Shown here in pieces: positions 5,184 to 6,808 of a stretch of 6,808 bases of DNA. Under the pieces are notes generated by a model, which did not search any database, was not told the origin of the DNA, and saw only the letters and a program-made list of their open reading frames with translations. This DNA is from Clostridia bacterium (GTDB lineage: Bacteria > Bacillota > Clostridia > Oscillospirales > Butyricicoccaceae). The stretch spans positions 1-6,808 of the forward strand of contig JAFYNW010000202.1 in NCBI GenBank assembly GCA_017547995.1, written 5' to 3'. How positions within the stretch are numbered: position 1 is the first letter of the stretch; the number at the start of each line of letters is the position of its first letter. The translations under genes and the position numbers were made by a program.

Positions 5184-6459
5184 CCTTGTCCTCCGAATAT
5201 TTTTTGTATCTGCCCCAGAGCTTTGCATCGACTACTGCAACAACCTTGACGCCTTCACCGAGGAATTCTGTGCTCTTGACCTTGGCATCTCTGTGGAGAA
5301 TGTCAACAACACCGCCATCGGAATATGGGATGAGGAAGGTTGCTTCGCGCTTGTTTGCATTGAGCGTATCGATGATTGCCAGAAGCAAATCATCAAGGCC
5401 GACCTTGTTGAGAGCGGAGGCATAGATAGCACCCGTTCTTCTTGGCATCATATTGAATGGAATCTTGTCGATTTTATTGAAAACAACGATTCTTGGTGTT
5501 TCCTGAGCGCCTAAATCTGCGATGAGCTTTTCCACAACGTTTTCCTGCATTTCCCAGTTTTCATTGGATGCGTCGATAACGTGGACGAGCACGTCGGCAT
5601 AGACGAGCTCTTCAAGAGTTGCCTTGAAGGCATCGACGAGATGATGAGGAAGCTTTCTGATAAAGCCTACTGTGTCGGAGATGAAGACCTCGCTGTTGTC
5701 ATAGAGGCGCATGCTCTTTGTCGTAGGGTCGAGGGTATCAAACAGACGGTTGTTTGCGTGGACGCCTGCGCCTGTGAGGGAATTGAGAAGTGTTGATTTA
5801 CCTGCGTTTGTATAGCCTACGATAGCAACCTGTGGGATTTCCGACTTTTCACGCTTTTTGCGCTGTGTTGTACGAATCTGCTTTACGTGGTCGATTTCAG
5901 TTTCCAGTTTCTGGATAATCTGACGGATATGACGACGGTCTGTTTCAAGCTGTGTTTCACCAGGGCCACGTGTACCGATAGGGCTCTTGCCGCCCGATGC
6001 AGTCTGTCTTACAAGATGTCCCCACATACCGGAAAGTCTTGGGAGGAGGTACTTATACTGTGCAAGCTCGACCTGAAGGATACCTTCTCTTGTCTTTGCT
6101 CTGTCGGCAAAGATATCGAGGATGAGGGCGTTTCTGTCGATTACGCGGCACTTTGTGATTTCTTCGATGGCACGTGTCTGTGATGGAGAGATTTCATTGT
6201 CGAATACGACGAGGTTTGCTTCGTGAGCCTCGATAAGAGCCTTGAGTTCTTCTGCCTTGCCTTCACCGATGAAGGTATGTGGGTCTGGGGATTTTCTGTT
6301 CTGCAGGAGGATTGCCGCTGTTTCACCGCCTGCTGTTTCGAGAAGCTCACTGAGTTCGTCGAGTGTTTCGTTGTCTGAGTTTTCAAAATCCTTGAGAGCG
6401 CCGCAGTTGATGCCCACGAGGATGGCTTTTTCTATTTTCTTTTCAATTACTTCGTTCAT
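5152..6459 (-). CDS. hflX: Ribosome-associated GTPase HflX
   Basis: HflX binds the 50S subunit and, in studied bacteria, splits stalled or heat-stressed ribosomes; some homologues contribute to macrolide or lincosamide resistance. The protein has 435 residues. The N-terminal nucleotide-binding domain (about 10-160) contains the HTFIGEGKAEEL motif (61-72) and the glycine-rich loop SGGKSPIGTRGPGETQLETD (155-174). A coiled, charged helical linker covers about 175-207. The G domain begins near 209 with all five motifs: G1 GYTNAGKST (215-223), G2 in DTLDPTT (241-247), G3 DTVGF (262-266), G4 NKID (328-331) and G5 SAL (348-350). A C-terminal domain follows at about 370-420. The ATG at 6459 has AAGGA about 7 nt upstream and lies 9 bp after the stop of the preceding transporter gene, so the three genes probably form an operon. 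This looks like housekeeping HflX rather than a specialised resistance variant. Confidence 0.97.
   Translation of the reverse strand: MNEVIEKKIEKAILVGINCGALKDFENSDNETLDELSELLETAGGETAAILLQNRKSPDPHTFIGEGKAEELKALIEAHEANLVVFDNEISPSQTRAIEEITKCRVIDRNALILDIFADRAKTREGILQVELAQYKYLLPRLSGMWGHLVRQTASGGKSPIGTRGPGETQLETDRRHIRQIIQKLETEIDHVKQIRTTQRKKREKSEIPQVAIVGYTNAGKSTLLNSLTGAGVHANNRLFDTLDPTTKSMRLYDNSEVFISDTVGFIRKLPHHLVDAFKATLEELVYADVLVHVIDASNENWEMQENVVEKLIADLGAQETPRIVVFNKIDKIPFNMMPRRTGAIYASALNKVGLDDLLLAIIDTLNANKREATFLIPYSDGGVVDILHRDAKVKSTEFLGEGVKVVAVVDAKLWGRYKKYSEDKDETVSEDSLW
5190..5194 (-). promoter_or_regulatory. Ribosome binding site for yigZ inside the hflX coding sequence
   Basis: GGAGG on the minus strand lies six bases before the yigZ ATG at 5183 and spans the hflX codons for residues 422-424 (SED). 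It selects this start over the longer in-frame one. Confidence 0.75.
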
Positions 6460-6468
6460 TTGTTTTCC

Positions 6469-6808
6469 TTATTTAGTTAATTTTCGGTTGCCCAATGGAT
6501 CGTTCCAGTCAATCTTCTTAAAGTAGAGATAGAATGACACGAGAAGCACGAGGTTGTTACTTACAAGTGTTGAGATTGGAATGATAAGATAGTTGGCATC
6601 AAAGAGTGCATTTGCGATGATGATGATTGGATATCTGAAGCCTACGATACGAAGGCCGTTGATGATGATCGGGAGCTTTGTCTTGCCGACTGCGACGAAG
6701 ACACCGCACACGATACTTGCACAGCAGAAGCCTAAGATACCAAAGATTGTGATTCGCTGTGTTACGGTAACCTTATCGAGAAGCATAATCTGGTCTTCTT
6801 CCACAAAG
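6469..6808 (-). CDS. C-terminal part of a MATE-family efflux transporter (partial)
   Basis: The frame is open from the right edge to the TAA at 6469-6471, giving about 112 visible C-terminal residues; the start and most of the protein lie outside the window. The segment has three hydrophobic stretches: around TIFGILGFCCASIVCGVFVA, around the run IIINGLRIVGFRYPIIIIAN, and around LIIPISTLVSNNLVLLVSFY. The link GKTKLPIIINGLRIVGFRYP matches the pattern before a late membrane helix in MATE (NorM/DinF-like) Na+- or H+-coupled drug exporters, as does the closing polar tail after YLYFKKIDW. The substrate cannot be inferred. It is immediately upstream of hflX (9-bp gap), so it probably shares its transcript. 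A related polysaccharide-flippase-type MOP transporter is the main alternative. Confidence 0.72.
   Translation of the reverse strand, partial: FVEEDQIMLLDKVTVTQRITIFGILGFCCASIVCGVFVAVGKTKLPIIINGLRIVGFRYPIIIIANALFDANYLIIPISTLVSNNLVLLVSFYLYFKKIDWNDPLGNRKLTK

Noticed and set aside
1..6808. A new defence, biosynthetic or mobile system
   Set aside because: All complete genes are well-known core genes with intact motifs and uniform orientation. The only unassigned coding sequence is a 62-codon fragment, which is too little to support such a claim.

Overview
This window is ordinary core-genome DNA from a low-to-moderate G+C Firmicute, most likely an anaerobic Clostridia lineage of the gut Oscillospiraceae/Ruminococcaceae type. 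The basis is the dgt-dnaG-rpoD gene order, strong GGAGG ribosome binding sites, a SigA-like primary sigma factor of about 381 residues, and an intergenic hairpin repeat of a style I associate with gut Clostridia. The genus cannot be fixed from the sequence alone. Every gene I can support lies on the minus strand, so transcription runs from high to low coordinates.

In transcription order, the first unit (6808 down to 4554) holds the C-terminal end of a probable MATE-family exporter cut by the window edge, then hflX (ribosome-associated GTPase), then a YigZ/IMPACT-family gene. HflX starts 9 bp after the exporter stop. The yigZ start lies 32 nt inside the hflX coding sequence, so the two are probably translationally coupled. 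A large hairpin with T-runs on both sides (4482-4530) ends this unit.

The 286-bp gap at 4268-4553 is the longest gene-free stretch. Besides the terminator it carries a cluster of short hairpins separated by a TGAAG-type spacer and finishing in a perfect 22-bp palindrome. It looks like a dispersed intergenic repeat. I see no convincing promoter there, although one is expected.

The second unit (4267 down to 296) is the macromolecular-synthesis operon: dgt (HD-domain dNTP triphosphohydrolase), dnaG (primase) and rpoD (primary sigma factor). It joins dNTP pool control, replication priming and housekeeping transcription. The dnaG stop and rpoD ATG overlap as TAATG. A classical terminator with a UUCG tetraloop follows rpoD directly.

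The last 187 bp encode the start of a small single-pass membrane protein of unknown function, running off the left edge. Its ribosome binding site sits in an exact inverted repeat, just downstream of a weak candidate promoter.

I found no mobile element with a transposase, no CRISPR array, no tRNA or rRNA, and no evidence of a new defence or biosynthetic system. The most interesting items are the hairpin repeat, the hairpin over the ribosome binding site of the truncated gene, and the gene overlaps.
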